Positions 34,203-46,703 are shown, numbered from the stretch's first letter. The stretch is 64,000 bases of DNA from Acridotheres tristis (GCA_037013685.1 CM072888.1:12195034-12259033), one strand, 5' to 3'. Program-made: numbers and translations. The notes: generated by a model not told the origin, from the sequence alone.

Positions 34203-34440
34203 ACATAGAATCATTGAGTAATTTAGGTTGGAAAGTTCAGTCAGGTTGCTCAGGGTTTTATGCATTCAAGTTTTTTAAAGATTTCCACGGTTGTGGATTC
34301 CACACCCTGTCTGGCACAGTGCAGCAGCAACACCCAAGTCCATCCCTACAGAGCCACAAAACTTCTGTTTCTGCTGCTCAGCCCATCCCCACTTCCAGCC
34401 CCACTCGCTTCCTTTTCACATTTGAACTGGGTTAGGAGTT
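34203..34440 (-). mobile_element. Divergent CR1 LINE 3' fragment
   Basis: The plus strand reads AGAATCATTGAGTAATTTAG then GTTGGAAAG, followed by GGTTGCTCAGGG and GATTTCCACGGTTGTGGATT, the complement of an older CR1 subfamily 3' region. Its right boundary is uncertain. Confidence 0.65.
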
Positions 34441-34567
34441 TCCTGTTCAACCAGTCTGGCTGCCTGCTGTGTACACCCATTTTCCTGCAGTCCTGTGCTT
34501 TCAGGATGCTGGCATCTAAGACTGACCAGTCTCTGTGGCCCTTTGCCCTTCAGAGCACCCTGCCATC

Positions 34568-34735
34568 AATCATAGAGTGATTCGGGTTGGGAGGTCCCTT
34601 AAGGATCATCACCTTCCTGCCATGTGCAGGGACAGCTCCCACTAGACCAGGTTCCTCAAAGCCCCATCCAGCCTGGCTTTGAACACCTCCAGGGATGTGG
34701 GGCATCCACAACTTCTCATGAGATCCTGTCTGCTG
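34568..34735 (-). mobile_element. CR1 LINE 3' fragment
   Basis: The plus strand reads AATCATAGAGTGATTCGGGT then TGGGAGGTCCCTTAAGGATC, then CATCCAGCCTGGCTTTGAAC and ACCTCCAGGGATG, the complement of a CR1 tail. It lies just beyond the previous copy and is less diverged. Confidence 0.8.
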
Positions 34736-36065
34736 GCTGCCAGAACAAGCAGAAGTTCAGTTTTTAGTCTGCCACTGCTACTTCTACTCTCTGCTTCTGA
34801 TAATACTATCTCCCTTCGCTTTTGAGAAAAAAAAAATTAAGGGAAGAGTAAATCACAAATCATTCAAAATCATATAATTTTTAGTTTTTTTAAAATAGCT
34901 GATGCATGGTATCACATCCTGTCCTTTTCAGACCATAAAGGTGGCATAATCTTACTCCTGGCTTTTCTAAGTGTCAGTTTCCTTTAGAGAGAGAAAAAGG
35001 TGATGAAACAGCTGCCACATTGTCTGTGATTGTGACACAGGTGCTTATGACCTGGGAAAGAGGAAGAAGTGGCCAGTCAGATTCTCCATTCTTCTGTCTC
35101 TATGCTTGAGACAAGGTTATATGTATTTGATTCATGTCTGGATACTTTTAGGCTGCCTTTGAATTTCTAATACTTTGAGATCTGTCTAGAGATGTGCTGG
35201 CCATTCATTGAATTGTAACACTGCCCAGCCAGCTTCCTCGACTGAATTTCAGAGAGAGTAGAGCAGATCTACTTCCATCTGGAAAGGCAGCACCCCAAAA
35301 GTTATCATCTGCTTTCTGTCCTATGATATGCCACAACATAATTCCAACTGCTTGCCCTCTTTTAACCCTCTCTCTCTCTACATAGAATATAGAGCTGGTT
35401 TTCTTCCTCTCTTCACTGTGAGTTTGTGTGTTGTCCATCTCTCAGGTTACCTCTAGAGGGAAGATTTCAATTCTTAAAAGGTTTTCATTCTCACACTCAA
35501 ACTCCTCTAAAAATAAAGATGTTTTCCATTGTCATTGAAGGATTTTTTAGAAAGTTCTCCATATGCGTAAATGTAAATATCTCACGATTTGAAGATGTAC
35601 GTTTTATCTTAAACAAAAGAAGTAGGCAATTTAAAAATAGTCCAAATGCTGAAATTTGCAGTGGAAAAACTGGCATTTTGTCAAATACAACCTATTTGGG
35701 ACTTCCCTAAGTGACCAGTTAAGCATTTTAAATGCCTTGGTTTTTGAGCTATCTCCATAAACTTTGGCCACATGCTAGAGAAAACTTCCTGTTGTGGTTC
35801 CAAGGCACAGCACGGTTGTTTGGATCCATTCTTGGGCAGTTCTTCTGAGGGTCAGTTTGCAACAGTTCCCCCAATAGCTGGTGGCACCCAAGGGCACTGA
35901 AGCAGTCCTGGTGCAGATAATTTGACCACATTGCACCAGGAGCCGTGCAGCTCGACTGCCTCCGACTGCCGCACGACAGCTGAGCTCTGCTTCCTGTGAC
36001 TAAAAGCAAAATGCCAGGCAGGAAAGGTCAGAGACACACTTGTGAAATTTCTGCGAGGAGAATGG
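34736..36065. other. Intergenic sequence, no feature recognised
   Basis: Short ORFs (up to 94 codons) without recognisable domains. No repeat family is identified. Confidence 0.5.
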
Positions 36066-36200
36066 TTTCACAGAATATTCTGAGTTGGAAGGCTCCCACA
36101 AGGATCATGGAATCCAGCTCTGAATGTCCCATACAGGGATCTAACCCATGACCTTGGCATTATTAGAGCCAGGCTCTCACCAACTGAGCTCATCTCGGGG
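36066..36200 (-). mobile_element. tRNA-Ile-derived SINE with CR1-like tail (TguSINE1-like)
   Basis: On the minus strand the 5' part reads TGAGCTCAGTTGGTGAGAGC, CTAATAATGCCAAGGTCATG and GGTTAGATCCC, a tRNA-Ile(AAT)-type body. It has a recognisable A box, the anticodon loop CTAATAA, and a B box with one clear change (GGTTAGATCCC for GGTTCGATCCC). The 3' part, from ACATTCAGAGC through GATCCTTGTGGGAGCCTTCC to AACTCAGAATATTCTGTG, is a CR1-type tail. This matches the layout of TguSINE1 of passerine birds, which uses CR1 machinery (family knowledge). The first seven or so tRNA bases are degenerate. It is a SINE copy, not a functional tRNA gene. Confidence 0.85.
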
Positions 36201-39200
36201 TTTTCATTTCTAAACTTGATCTCGGTAATATTCTTCCTTACATTGTGGGTTTTCCATAAGGATCTCCTTGTTTGCTGGAGGAAGAACCAGGCTTGAGAGG
36301 AAATGGCTGAAGGTGGCATAGCAACATGTCAACCCCCTTTTTTCCACGTTATAAATTCAGCTGCCTTGGAGGAAACCACCTCATGACTTGGAGTACTTTT
36401 GGATAAACATTATTAATAACAAATTCTAATTGGTCATTATTGCTTGAACAGAAAATATCAGATTTCATTTTCACCAAGAGGAAATGAAAATGTCATGTAC
36501 TGTAATACGACAAGCATGGAATTTACAGTAGTGATATGTACTTGTAATTACCTTTATAAGTGTAAATGCACACAAAGCAGAACACCAGGGAGGCCATTTT
36601 ACAACAGATTTAATCAAGAGAACATCTACGTCTCCTCATAAACTTACCTAACCAACTTTGAAAAAAGAATGGAGTTGATTAGACAGGTTAATGGGGTGAT
36701 GTCTTTATAAATGACAGATGGCCATGTTAGAACAGAAAGTTGTTCACTCTCCATTTTTTATTTTATTTTATGAGACTATTTTACGGGTTTTTTTGGTTTT
36801 ACTTATGAAGGAATTGCTCATACAGTTTTGATTAGCAATGTTTCACTGGGAAAAAAAAAACAATTTCCAATGAAACTGAACTTTTAACTGGATGGATGTT
36901 GTCATTATGCTTAAGTGGCAGTAATCAAAACTAAAATACAAAATGAATTTTTTTGGAATTCCAGGTCTTTATAAACATCCTGACCTCCCCCCATTGGCCT
37001 GCAAATGGAGAAAAGTGCTTACAGATTTGCAAGCTCATAAGAACATAACAAAGAAATGGAAACATGCAGAAGAAAGCTAGCTTTTTAATGTATAAAGAGC
37101 CCCTTAGTGGTGAACTTGGCAGAGTTATTAAAAATTGCATGATTTTAAAAAAAGAGAGTTAATTAAGAATAATTTAAAAAATTACTATCATGCAAAATTA
37201 GCTATACTTAAAAAAAAAAGAAATTAAATGTACCAAGGGCACTCAGAATGATCGAGGTGTAGGATGTGGGATAACCTAGACTGTTCATCTTCCCTCACAT
37301 TTACAAGGTGTCTGGAAGTGAATCACACCAACTGTGCCAACTGAAGGAGGATTCACCAGGTTCTTCACATAGGTCCCTTCCCCCTGTGCTCTGGGACCCC
37401 TGGGCAGGCCTGAAGGGGAGGATGTGCAGCACCTGACCTTGCTATTGAAAGCTCCCGAGGCAGCTCTTGGCTCTTTCCTGAGCAGCACGTGGCAGTGGTC
37501 TGTGTGCCACCACTGCTATGTGCCATGATATGGGGAGCTCTGTCTAAAGATTCCCCGTGCCTATGTGGCTGTTGGATAATCACAGTCATGCAATTATTTC
37601 TGCCACATTGTCCCATCTCTCTTGTTTTCCCATATGAAAGGAAGTCCATTCTAAATAGACCAAAAATTAAGAAAATATGATATGCATTGCTAACCTTCTA
37701 CTGTTTTCCTCCTCCTTTAGCTTTTTTCACTAACCTGAAGTGTACAGCTTCTTTATCTGTTTTAATCAATGATCTGCATCAATCCTATTGAACATCTCTC
37801 TAGCCTTCTGTGCATGAACGTGAGAAAAGCAAAGTCTCTCAGGAATGTTTCCTCTTGAAATTGTCTCAGTGAATTCAGGATTTATGAGAACTACTAGAAT
37901 AAATTTAAAAAACCCTCTGAATATTTTGGGCCTTTTTGCATTTGTCAGGATTGTAGTAGCAGAACTAGAGTGAAACATACTGAAGTACCTTTGCAGATCT
38001 CTGCAGCAGACAGCAGTAATGAAAGGTAATTCTAGACAGGATAATGTGGGTGCAGTGCATAATAGTCTGGATCAGAGTTCTTGCAATGTTTTCAAGTGCT
38101 AGGATACTGCTGAGATTTTATAATGAAAGTGTAATAACATATCAGAAGTTTAATTTCATTTATCTGGCCGTATGTAAATCAATAGTTTCCACAACAGCAT
38201 CTATTCCTCATTAACAGAAGTGGATCAGCTTATCCCTTAGGCAGGTGAGTGGGTGGCTGGCAGCTGCAGAGATAACAATGGTCTTGCTTTTACCAGTCAC
38301 ATTTGGGATGATCACTTGACATCATATTTAAGTCACCACACAACTCCATCAATTCACCTCTTATCAGCATAAAGAAGATGCATTTCACACAGAGTATTCA
38401 TTGAGGTATCAGCTGGGACTGGCTTCATGTCCCTTGTTGGTGCTTCCACAGGTGAATTGCTGTAATATTGGTAGCACCTCTTATCAATGTATTACCATCT
38501 GGTCAAGTGTTACCAAATCTAGATGGACATGAAGCAATGGACATTGTTTAGATCTACCTTTGCTCAATAAATCCCTTAATCCTACCTCCTAATTTCACTT
38601 TCATTCTATGTCCTAGTATAGGGTCCCTGCTACCAAATTGCAGATTTTCTTCAGATCTCCTATTTCCCCTGAGTTAGCTAGACGTTCACAGCATTTTGAG
38701 GTGGAAGTCCCTTTTTTTTTTTTTTTTGTTTTCAGTTGGTGCTAACTAAAGTAATCGGATCAGTGGCGAATTGCTGGTTTCATAAAGCTAGTGGGGATAG
38801 GATATAGGGGATAATACAGAAAAGATTATGTAAAAGATTTGTATTTTCAGGAAAGACTGGCTTCCACTGTGCCTGATGCTTAACAATAACCTACTGTCTT
38901 ACAGCACCTGGCTGCTTTGCAAAGTAGTCAATTTGAGTGCCTTGAAATGTAAAATACCACTGACTAATCCAGTCAGACAATCCTTGATCACTTTGTGACT
39001 CTTCAGGTAGATAAGTATAATTGGTGCATGACTTCTAATAATCTAATGAAAGACACTGCAGGTTGGTAAAACTGCAATCTTCTAAATATTTTATTCCTGT
39101 TTTCATTCTGTTCCTAAAGCAGGAACGGATTCATTACTGCTCTGTATGGACTGTTTCCCTGAGCATTTCCTTGCCAGTGATTCCTGTTTCCCTAAAACAG

Positions 39201-41221
39201 GCTCTTAGTCTCCATTCCTTTCACTTTCTGCTGTTCCATTCTCTCTTTAATTCACCTCATTGTCTTGATATTGTCCTTCTCCTTCCTTCTAAAACATGAA
39301 AATCACCTTCTCTTCCTTGACCTCCTTATCCCCCTACACGAAGCCCTATTAAATTTCCTCCCTCCCACAGAGCCTCATCCCTCTGAATCCTAGAAAAGCA
39401 TCAATTCAGGAGGAGCTATATTGAAAAGAAAATGAGGTAGCAAAAAATATGTGTGACAGAAAAATGTAAATAATTAGTGGCTATAATAGAGAGGTTTCAG
39501 GTGAGCCAAAAATAATACAGCATCCAAAATGTAACTAAGCTACTAAGAAAACCAAACACAGCACGAATTTTCAGAGATGCACCCTCCCCCTTATTTTTTT
39601 TTTCCTTTTTGTGTAGCCACCAGTTGCTATGTGGTCTCTGGGAAACAATGACTTTGCCAAAATCCTCAGGCTGGTCTGTTCTCTTCTGTTTTTGCTTCAG
39701 TGTTATGATCCAGAGGGAGATTATATGGCTCCTGTGTCCATTACAGGAGCATCTCTAACTTTTGTAGTTCAAACTGTACAATAGAACTGAAAGATTGAAG
39801 TATCACAATATCTACCAACGGTAAGATGTTTTTATAATTATAATAATAATAGTAGTAATTAAAGTTTTTGTTACTCATTCCTTGCTGTGATGTAGCACGG
39901 GCCTGTAACTGCATTTACTCCACAGATGTTAATCCAGCCTCTGTGAGAAGCAATTTGCTGGGGATTTCAAAACATCCTCTGAGATCATACTAGAGTTTTA
40001 TGCAGAAAACCTCTCATAATCCCTCTCAAAACTCTAATATGGAGCTATTTCTGGATCTTATGCTTCTTTTGGACCAGGCTTGGCTGGAGAGTTTGAACAG
40101 TACGTGAAAAACAACTGCAGTGCAAGCTGAATGTGATGAGGGAAGGGTTGGGAGCAGCTGCTTCCACAGGCTCACGGAATCCTTTGGGTGCAGCACAGCA
40201 AGGCAGGTGAGCACAGGTGCGAAACGCCTCCCTCCAGCACCCTCTGCAAGTGCACAGGTATCCGACCTCATGAACTTAAACTTGGCTTTCAGTGAACAGG
40301 ACTCAAGTGAAGAAACATGATTTGTAGTGTCTTCTGTTTGCTCATGTCAGGCACCTTTGTTTTGCCCAAAACCAATGTAGGGTTTACTACCAAAGCAGAA
40401 AACAAAGCAAACATGTCTTTCAGTGATGCCAGAAGCTGGATTCTTAAGAGGTCTACAACAACAATCACATCTTTTAATACAAATGTGGGAGTGGGAAAAA
40501 AAGCTAACAAAATAAGGGTGCGGAATCAAAAGGAAAAGTAAAGACTGCTCACTAAGGGTAGCGCACAATGAGGTGTTTCATAAATTTATTCAGAATTTTC
40601 TGTGGTAAAAGTTCCTGAGATATTTCCTGATATAGCCTGCATAGTGTAAGGAATTACTGACATTTTGAAGACTCCTAGGTTAAGAGAACCAAAGAAATGA
40701 GGTAAGGCAGCTTCTTCAGCTCAGCCTGCATAAATTCCTTAGAGAATGGAAATGCATTTTCCAATGCCACCTAGTTGAGACTCATTAGACATTCATTTAT
40801 TAATTCAGTGCTTTTAAGATAGCAGCAATCTACCAATCATGAACACATGATGCAGACAAATGAAGAGTTATACTGATTGCACTTGCAAAGAAAAATGAGA
40901 AAAAAAATCACCATGTGCATTTTTAAGAGTACATTATAAAAATGTAAAATCCTACATTATAAAAAATGCACCAAAGTATATCTAAAAAATGAAATAATGC
41001 CATCTAACACATAGTACAAAAACCGTCACACCTAATCTATAAGAAAGCAAGCTTCTTCTTTAGGCAAGGCTGATCTTTGTGGTGGGATGACATAGCTCTC
41101 TTGAAGTACTATGCTCTCTGCAGAAGCAGAGAGGACCTCTCATATTTGAGGTGAACAGTATTTAAAGCAGCTTTTAAATTTGAATTTTAATATCTGATCA
41201 AGGATTTTTAAAGACGCTCTA
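36201..41221. other. Intergenic sequence, AT-rich, no gene seen
   Basis: Simple runs occur (A-run near 36851, T-run at about 38711-38728, AAT-rich stretch near 39835-39860). ORFs stay under 95 codons and show no domain. Confidence 0.55.
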
Positions 41222-41504
41222 AATCACAGAATCATAGAATCATTTAGGTTGGAAAAAATCGCTCTTAAATCACGGAGTCCCACCATTAACCCAGCACTGC
41301 CAATCCAATCCCTAAACCATGTCCCCACGTGCCACATCCACACATCTTTTAAATACCTCCAGGGATGGTGACTCCATCACTTCCCTGGGCAGCCTGTTCC
41401 AATGCTTGATAACCCTTTGATCCTAATATCAAATCTATATTATTTTACCAATCTAAACTTCACTGGCACAACCTGCAGCCATTTCTTCTCATCCATTGCT
41501 CAAG
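41222..41504 (-). mobile_element. CR1 LINE 3' fragment
   Basis: The plus strand begins AATCACAGAATCATAGAATC then ATTTAGGTTGGAAA, followed by GATGGTGACTCCATCACTTC and CCTGGGCAGCCTGTTCCAAT, the complement of a typical CR1 3' end. It is well preserved in the first 180 bp and decays after. Confidence 0.9.
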
Positions 41505-41936
41505 ATTAAGAAGCCTTTGATCATAAAAAGTTATGAAATGATGTATTACTTCTCTTCACTTGTTTTGCTTAAAGGCAGAGTACTTAGTTGCTAAAATGTA
41601 CTTAATTTAAAACTTTTTCTGACGTTGTTAGGTGTTATGAAGCCCCCTCAGACCCTGACAAAACTGAACATCAATTTAGTTGCACTGTGAAAGCAGAAGA
41701 AAGTTATGAGTTATTGTGGACCCCTGCTTTCTTATCCTATAAGAACTAAATGAGAGCTTTTACTTAAAAGATCTGATCCCTGAGAGCTGCTCAGATTTAT
41801 CTGCAGCAATTTAAAGGGTAATGACTCCAGCTGCCAAAAATTACTTACAACAGATGCAATGGAGCTGGCAGTGGGTCTGTTCCTCAGCTGCTGCACTTCA
41901 CTCCCCCACCAGCTATTAATGCACATTGAAAAGACC

Positions 41937-42108
41937 CCCAGGGCTTCTCTGCTTCAGCTGCCTCAGGCTCTCCTCCTACATCAGATTCTTGAATCTCTTC
42001 ACCATCTCTGGGGCCTGCTCCAATGTGCCCTTTGTACTGAGGAGCCCAGAATTGGACACACAGCATCCCCAAAGGGGTCTGACCAGTGATGAATAGAGGG
42101 TTCAGAAG
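41937..42108 (-). mobile_element. CR1 LINE internal fragment
   Basis: The plus strand contains TACTGAGGAGCCCAGAATTG then GACACACAGCATCCCCAAAG and GGGTCTGACCAGTGATGAAT, the complement of the region CR1 carries several hundred bp before its 3' end. It may belong to the same insertion as the copy at 41222, with about 430 bp of unrelated or decayed sequence between. Confidence 0.75.
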
Positions 42109-44569
42109 ACTTGAATAAAGCTTCTAAACCAGCACCCACAGTAATAGTTTAAAGGTTATTTAAATTAAAAGTTTTCTTAAAATGAGGCTTAGAGACTTTA
42201 CTAGTACTTTCCATAAGGTCCGGTGGAGTTCATTTCCGAGATGGGGTTTAAGTTCATTTTTAATCCACACTTTCTGATTTTTCTTTTGGGGTGTAAGGTT
42301 TACAGAAAACTTCTGTCATTTTTTATTCCCTTAGTGCAACACTTCCAGTTTTCTTGTGGGAGGCAGAACCACGCTGGGCTTGTAACTACACCTGGGAAGC
42401 TCAGGACGACAGGGTTTGACTTCCAGCTCTCAGCTATTTTTAAATAACTTTTTTCCCAGATCTTTGGTGACGGATTTTTGGCATGGTTGCTTGAACATAA
42501 ATCCAGCCCAAACTGAGACCAACAGGTCAGCTGAAGAATTTAACACTGATTTTACCTGGTTGAAAAGTCATATTTAAACAATTGGCTATGGAACTCTAAA
42601 CTGGAAGTCTGCTGAACTTTACTGGCCTTGACTAATGCACATACCCCACTGCCTTTAACAATCAAGGCCAGTCAGGGTGTATTTATTTATCTGTAAGGAA
42701 ATACAGGAAGATCTGACAGGATTCAACGTGACAATGCTGCTTACCCTGGCAAGCTGGATTTGCTGGCTATTGGAGTATGCAGTTTAGATGAAAACATCTG
42801 AAATCCATTAAGCTGAATTTTTACAAATATTGAATTTTATTTATTTTCTTTCTAGTGAGATGTTAAAGAAGAAAGCAGAACAATATTAACAACAAACATT
42901 ACATTCTCTTTGGATAGCAGGAGAGGCCACAAACAGAACACGTATTCCAAGTCACTAAGTATGTAAAAAATTCCAAACATTATCTCATTTCTGCTTTTGC
43001 CTGGTGGAGAATAGCCTGATGGAAACCTTAAAGGCCGACCATGGAGAGAGGGAATACTTGGAAGGAGGCAGATAAAACTGACATGTTTGTGTACTTAACC
43101 AGTTCAAATAAAAATTGTATCTTCCTTACAAGAGGGAAGGTAATACTTCAGCAAACTACAGGTGACTCAGAAAGACAGGGAGGCTCAAGCACTAGATGTA
43201 AGGAATCCAAAACATGCATGGGAAATGCTGGCAGCAGCAAATACTAAGATTAAAATTTCAAGATTACACAGTGTGTGTGTAGCCACACAAGATCACTGTT
43301 GCTTCACAGAGATTGATTGTGTCAACATTACAGTTCTAAACATTTCTCATTCTGAGGAGGAAACTGCAGATGTTTGCTGCTCAAATTAGAGCAGCAAACC
43401 ATCCCTCCCTAATGATGTATATGTATGTATGTAACCAAGGAAAATGAGAAAAGAAAGGAAAAAAAGAAGCTTAGGCTTTTCTTAGGACTTGGAAATTCAA
43501 ACAGGAGAGCAGCTATGAAATGTTCTAGTCTTGACATGCACTCTATAGATAAAAGTAACAATGTGAGAAAATTACGTAGGAAGGGAATGGAACAGGCATT
43601 ATAATGGAATGTGTCTTGTCTTGAGTGCCTCGCAATTTTTGCCCCAAAACCATGGGAAATTTGATACCTACACGTTCTAAGTATGGCATTCTCAAATCAG
43701 GCCACAGGGAAGTTAAAATTTTATATGATGCTGATAATAACATTAATAGTAATAATACAGTTAGTATAATAATTAATATTAAATAAATGCAATCTTATTT
43801 GGTATGCTTACAAGGAACATTGCAGATCACTTCAGAAAAGCATGTTCCAGAAAAACTGTGGTTTAAGTTTGCTTCTTCGTTTTTTTTTTTTTGTCTGTGT
43901 AAACACAGTCAGGGAGGGGTACATCCAAATGGTTCTGTTTCAAACATGGTGCATTATCAAGTGTAAGGAGAAATTTTTATTTCCCATACAAATGCTGGTT
44001 GTCCTCCTTGGAAATTTCAAATTTTTTTTCCCAGATTTTAAAACACAGAATTTTTTACCAGTTTAAAGATTCATTCCCTTTCTCGCCATAGAATTACATA
44101 AACGTCAGCTTTTTGTATCACAGAGGATGTGAAGTGTTAAAATGTAAGTATGCTTATATTTGTTTTCTATACCTGTGTACGGGTTATGTTCACATTCCTG
44201 AGATGATCCTTCCTTTGGAAATCTTTGATGCTGCCATGTTGGCTGTAATACTTTGTTAATAAACCTCAAACACTTGTCTGTGTGTTAAACAGCTGTTACA
44301 AGACCCTACAGCTTTTAGGAGTGTGTCTAATCCTTATTAACACAGGCAGCCTCCATAAAAATGCATAGTTGAAGACTCCTTGAAAGACGAGCTCGGAGGA
44401 GCAGACCCTCCCACTTCTTTATTAACAGATAGTCAGATTAATATCAAATAAATTCATGTAAAAGGTCAAACAAAAGAGACAGGATAGGAGTGACGCCTCT
44501 TTGTAGCTCATACCATACTGTGAGAGTGCACAAAAAGGGCAGCAGTTGTTGTGCTTTACCCTTTTTTTA
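42109..44569. other. Intergenic sequence, no feature recognised
   Basis: AT-rich, with a GTAT-type short tandem near 43412-43432 and an AAT/TAAT-rich stretch near 43735-43790. No gene or named repeat is recognised. Confidence 0.5.
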
Positions 44570-45050
44570 GTTTTATCTGGAGGTTCCGCCACCCACCCCG
44601 GAGCTCGGCGGGGATTCGGGGTTTTGGCACTGCCGCCCCTTCCCGGAGACCTTTTGGGGCTGGCTGTGACACCGGCTCTGAGAAACCAGAACAACCGGCG
44701 CCGCCTTCAAGGGCTTTTCACCTGAAGGAAGACAGCGAGTTTTCCTTCCCTCATCCTGCTCCCGTTTGTCCTCAGCTCGTCACATCGGGGTGGCGTCTCT
44801 CATGACCCACATTCGCTCCCCTTGCGCTCCCCAGGGAGCAGCAGCAGCAGCAGGAGGAGGGAGAATGGCAGCGCGCCCGCCCATGCTGGGAATTTGGTTG
44901 GTGGGAGCGACTCGCTCGCCTCCCCGGGATCGTTCTGGCAATGGCAGGAGCTGGAGCATCCAAACATCCTCTTGTCCCTCGCAGCCGCGGTTTTCCTCGT
45001 GGGAGGGTCCGCGAAAGCGGAGTGCCCGGCTGGGGGGCCGCTTTTAGCAT
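44570..45050 (+). promoter_or_regulatory. Outer CpG-rich block upstream of LRBA
   Basis: This is CpG-dense sequence (for example GGAGCTCGGCGGGG and ACCGGCGCCGCC) about 1.7-2.1 kb before the LRBA start codon, with a short (CAG)n-like run at 44838-44853. A-rich sequence and a CR1 copy separate it from the main LRBA island. It could be an alternative upstream promoter or part of one formerly continuous island. Confidence 0.5.
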
Positions 45051-45175
45051 TGGGTTTCTTTGATTCTTATTAAAAAAAAAAAAAAAAAAGACCAAAAATC
45101 ATCCCCTTCTCCAAAACCACCCCTCCCAAAAGAAAAAAAAAAGCTTCGGGAAGGGCAGACTTCAGTTACTGAACA

Positions 45176-45680
45176 GCTACAGCACTCAGCCCTAGGCGAG
45201 GCCAGGTCTGGAGTGCTGTGTTTAATTCTGGCCTCCTTAGGACAAGAGAGAAAAGGAGCTGCTGGAGAGGATGCAGAGGAGGGACACAAAGTTGATGAGG
45301 GGTCTGGAGCATCTCTTTTGTGGAGAGACTGTGGGAGCCAGGCCTGTTCAGGCTGGAGAAGACTGAGGGGAATCTCATTAATGCACATGAATATCACAAA
45401 GGTGGATGCCAGAGGATGGTGCCAGACTCTTTTCAGAGGTGCCCAGCGACAGGAACAGGAGTAATGACCATAAGCTAAAACACAAGAAGTTCCAACTCAG
45501 CAAGAGGAAGAACTTTATAGTGACAGAGCACTGGAACAGGCTGCCCAGGGAGGACTCTCCCTCTCTGGAGACATTCCAGACCCACCTAGACGTATCACCT
45601 GCTACAGGTGACCCTGCCTTAACAGGGGGAATGGATCAGATGATCCCCAGAGGCCCCTTCCCTAGCAATTCTGTGAACAC
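45176..45680 (+). mobile_element. CR1 LINE 3' fragment inside the LRBA 5' CpG region
   Basis: This sense-oriented CR1 includes GGTCTGGAGTGCTGTG, GGTCTGGAGCATCTCTTTTG, CAGACTCTTTTCAGAGGTGC, ACTGGAACAGGCTGCCCAGG and GATCAGATGATCCCCAGAGG, ending in CCCTAGCAATTCTGTGA. It is about 505 bp long and 5'-truncated. An A-rich stretch (45070-45150) lies just before it. No intact ORF is present. Confidence 0.88.
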
Positions 45681-45689
45681 TGCGACAGT

Positions 45690-46700
45690 CTGGGACAAGT
45701 TATTGCGCGCAGCCTTAAGAGCCCAGGCGGGCGCTGCATCCCCACTAGTGAGCAGCGTCCCCAGCGATGAGGGCGGTGAGGGGGATGAGGGCCATGAGGG
45801 AAGGCGCGGTCCCGCTCACCTGGCTCACCTGCGCTCACCTGGGCGTGCGCACCCCGCGCTCCCGCCCCGCGCCGCGGCCCCGCCCGCGCCCGGCCCGCGC
45901 AGGCGCTCCGGGGGCTCCGCGCTGTCATGGCGGCAGCGAGCGGCAGCGCCGGCAGGAAGGAGATGGGGCTGGCCGGCAGCGCGCTGTGAGGCGGCGGCAA
46001 CAGCAGCAGCGAAGGCTGGGACTTGAGGCGCTTTTGAGCGGGCGGAGCGGCGGCCGGCGCAGCCCAGCCCAGCCCATCCCGCAGCCGGGCAGCGCAGCCG
46101 TCCCCGGCCCCGGAGCCCGCGCCCCCTCCGCAGCCCGCGGTGAGTGCGAACTTGGCGGGGCGCTGCACCTGCCCGCGGCCGTGCCTCAGCGCAGCCCGGG
46201 CCGCGGCGGGCAGCAGCGGGCGGGAAGGAGGAGCGTGTTCCCTCTGGGTTTAAAAAAAAAAAAATTAAAAAAAAGAGAAAGAAAGCAGATTAAAGCGGTG
46301 CGGTGGGGGCTCGGAGCGTGGCGGGTCCGGGAGCACTTCCGCGGGGAGAGGCGTGAGCGCTCCCGGGGCGCGGAGCAGGGGCCGGGACGTGCGGGCTGTG
46401 GGCAGCGCCTGACGGAGCGCGGGCTGAAACACACCTCGGGCTGTCCTTCAGGGCTGCCGATACCTGCCCGAGGGCAGCGCGGTGACAGTCGCCTCCTGCC
46501 GAGGAGAGAGCCGCGATCCCGAGAGCAGGAGTCCTCCCCGCCCGCCTGGCACCCTCCCCCGCCGGACGCCGCTTTCCTCGGGAGCCGGAGCCCGAGGGAA
46601 GGAAGCCTCGGGCCGCCGCTCACCTTCCCGGCTGACCGCGTCTTCCCGGAGCCGCGAGCGTGGGGAGCTGGCGCTGGAAGCCGTAGCCTGCGGTGAACTG
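45690..46700 (+). promoter_or_regulatory. LRBA: LRBA promoter CpG island and 5' leader
   Basis: A dense GC/CpG island leads into the LRBA start codon. It holds many GC boxes (about 45855-45890), an NRF1-like GCGCAGGCGC (about 45896-45906) and a YY1-like CATGGCGGC (45926-45934), both typical of TATA-less housekeeping promoters where YY1 sites lie just past the start of transcription. A strong donor (GCG|GTGAGTGC, GT at 46140) and an acceptor-like CTGTCCTTCAG (ending 46451) suggest a non-coding exon 1 ending at 46139 and a second exon starting at 46452. Exon structure is inferred. Confidence 0.75.
45927..45989 (+). CDS. Upstream ORF in the LRBA leader (20 codons)
   Basis: ATG at 45927 has a strong context (G at -3, G at +4) and reads MAAASGSAGRKEMGLAGSAL before TGA at 45987. 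It lies upstream of the putative exon 1 donor, so it would be in the LRBA 5' UTR if transcription starts before 45927. It is a candidate translation-dampening uORF. Its ATG overlaps the YY1-like motif, so it may instead mark the region of transcription start and fall outside some transcripts. Confidence 0.35.
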   Translation: MAAASGSAGRKEMGLAGSAL

Positions 46701-46703
46701 GCC

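Noticed and set aside
36110..36200. Functional tRNA-Ile gene
   Set aside because: The B box is altered, the first acceptor-stem bases do not pair, and a CR1-type tail is fused to it, so it is a SINE.
45767..46696. 309-codon plus-strand ORF across the LRBA CpG island
   Set aside because: It is Arg/Pro/Ala-rich, in a different frame from LRBA, crosses the putative exon 1 donor and includes an A-run translated as Lys. High GC content suppresses stop codons, so the length is not evidence of coding.
46482..46703. N-terminal extension of LRBA (74 codons, open frame)
   Set aside because: The frame is open but begins at GTG, with no ATG before 46704. The start at 46704 matches the LRBA N-terminus MASE and has a good context.
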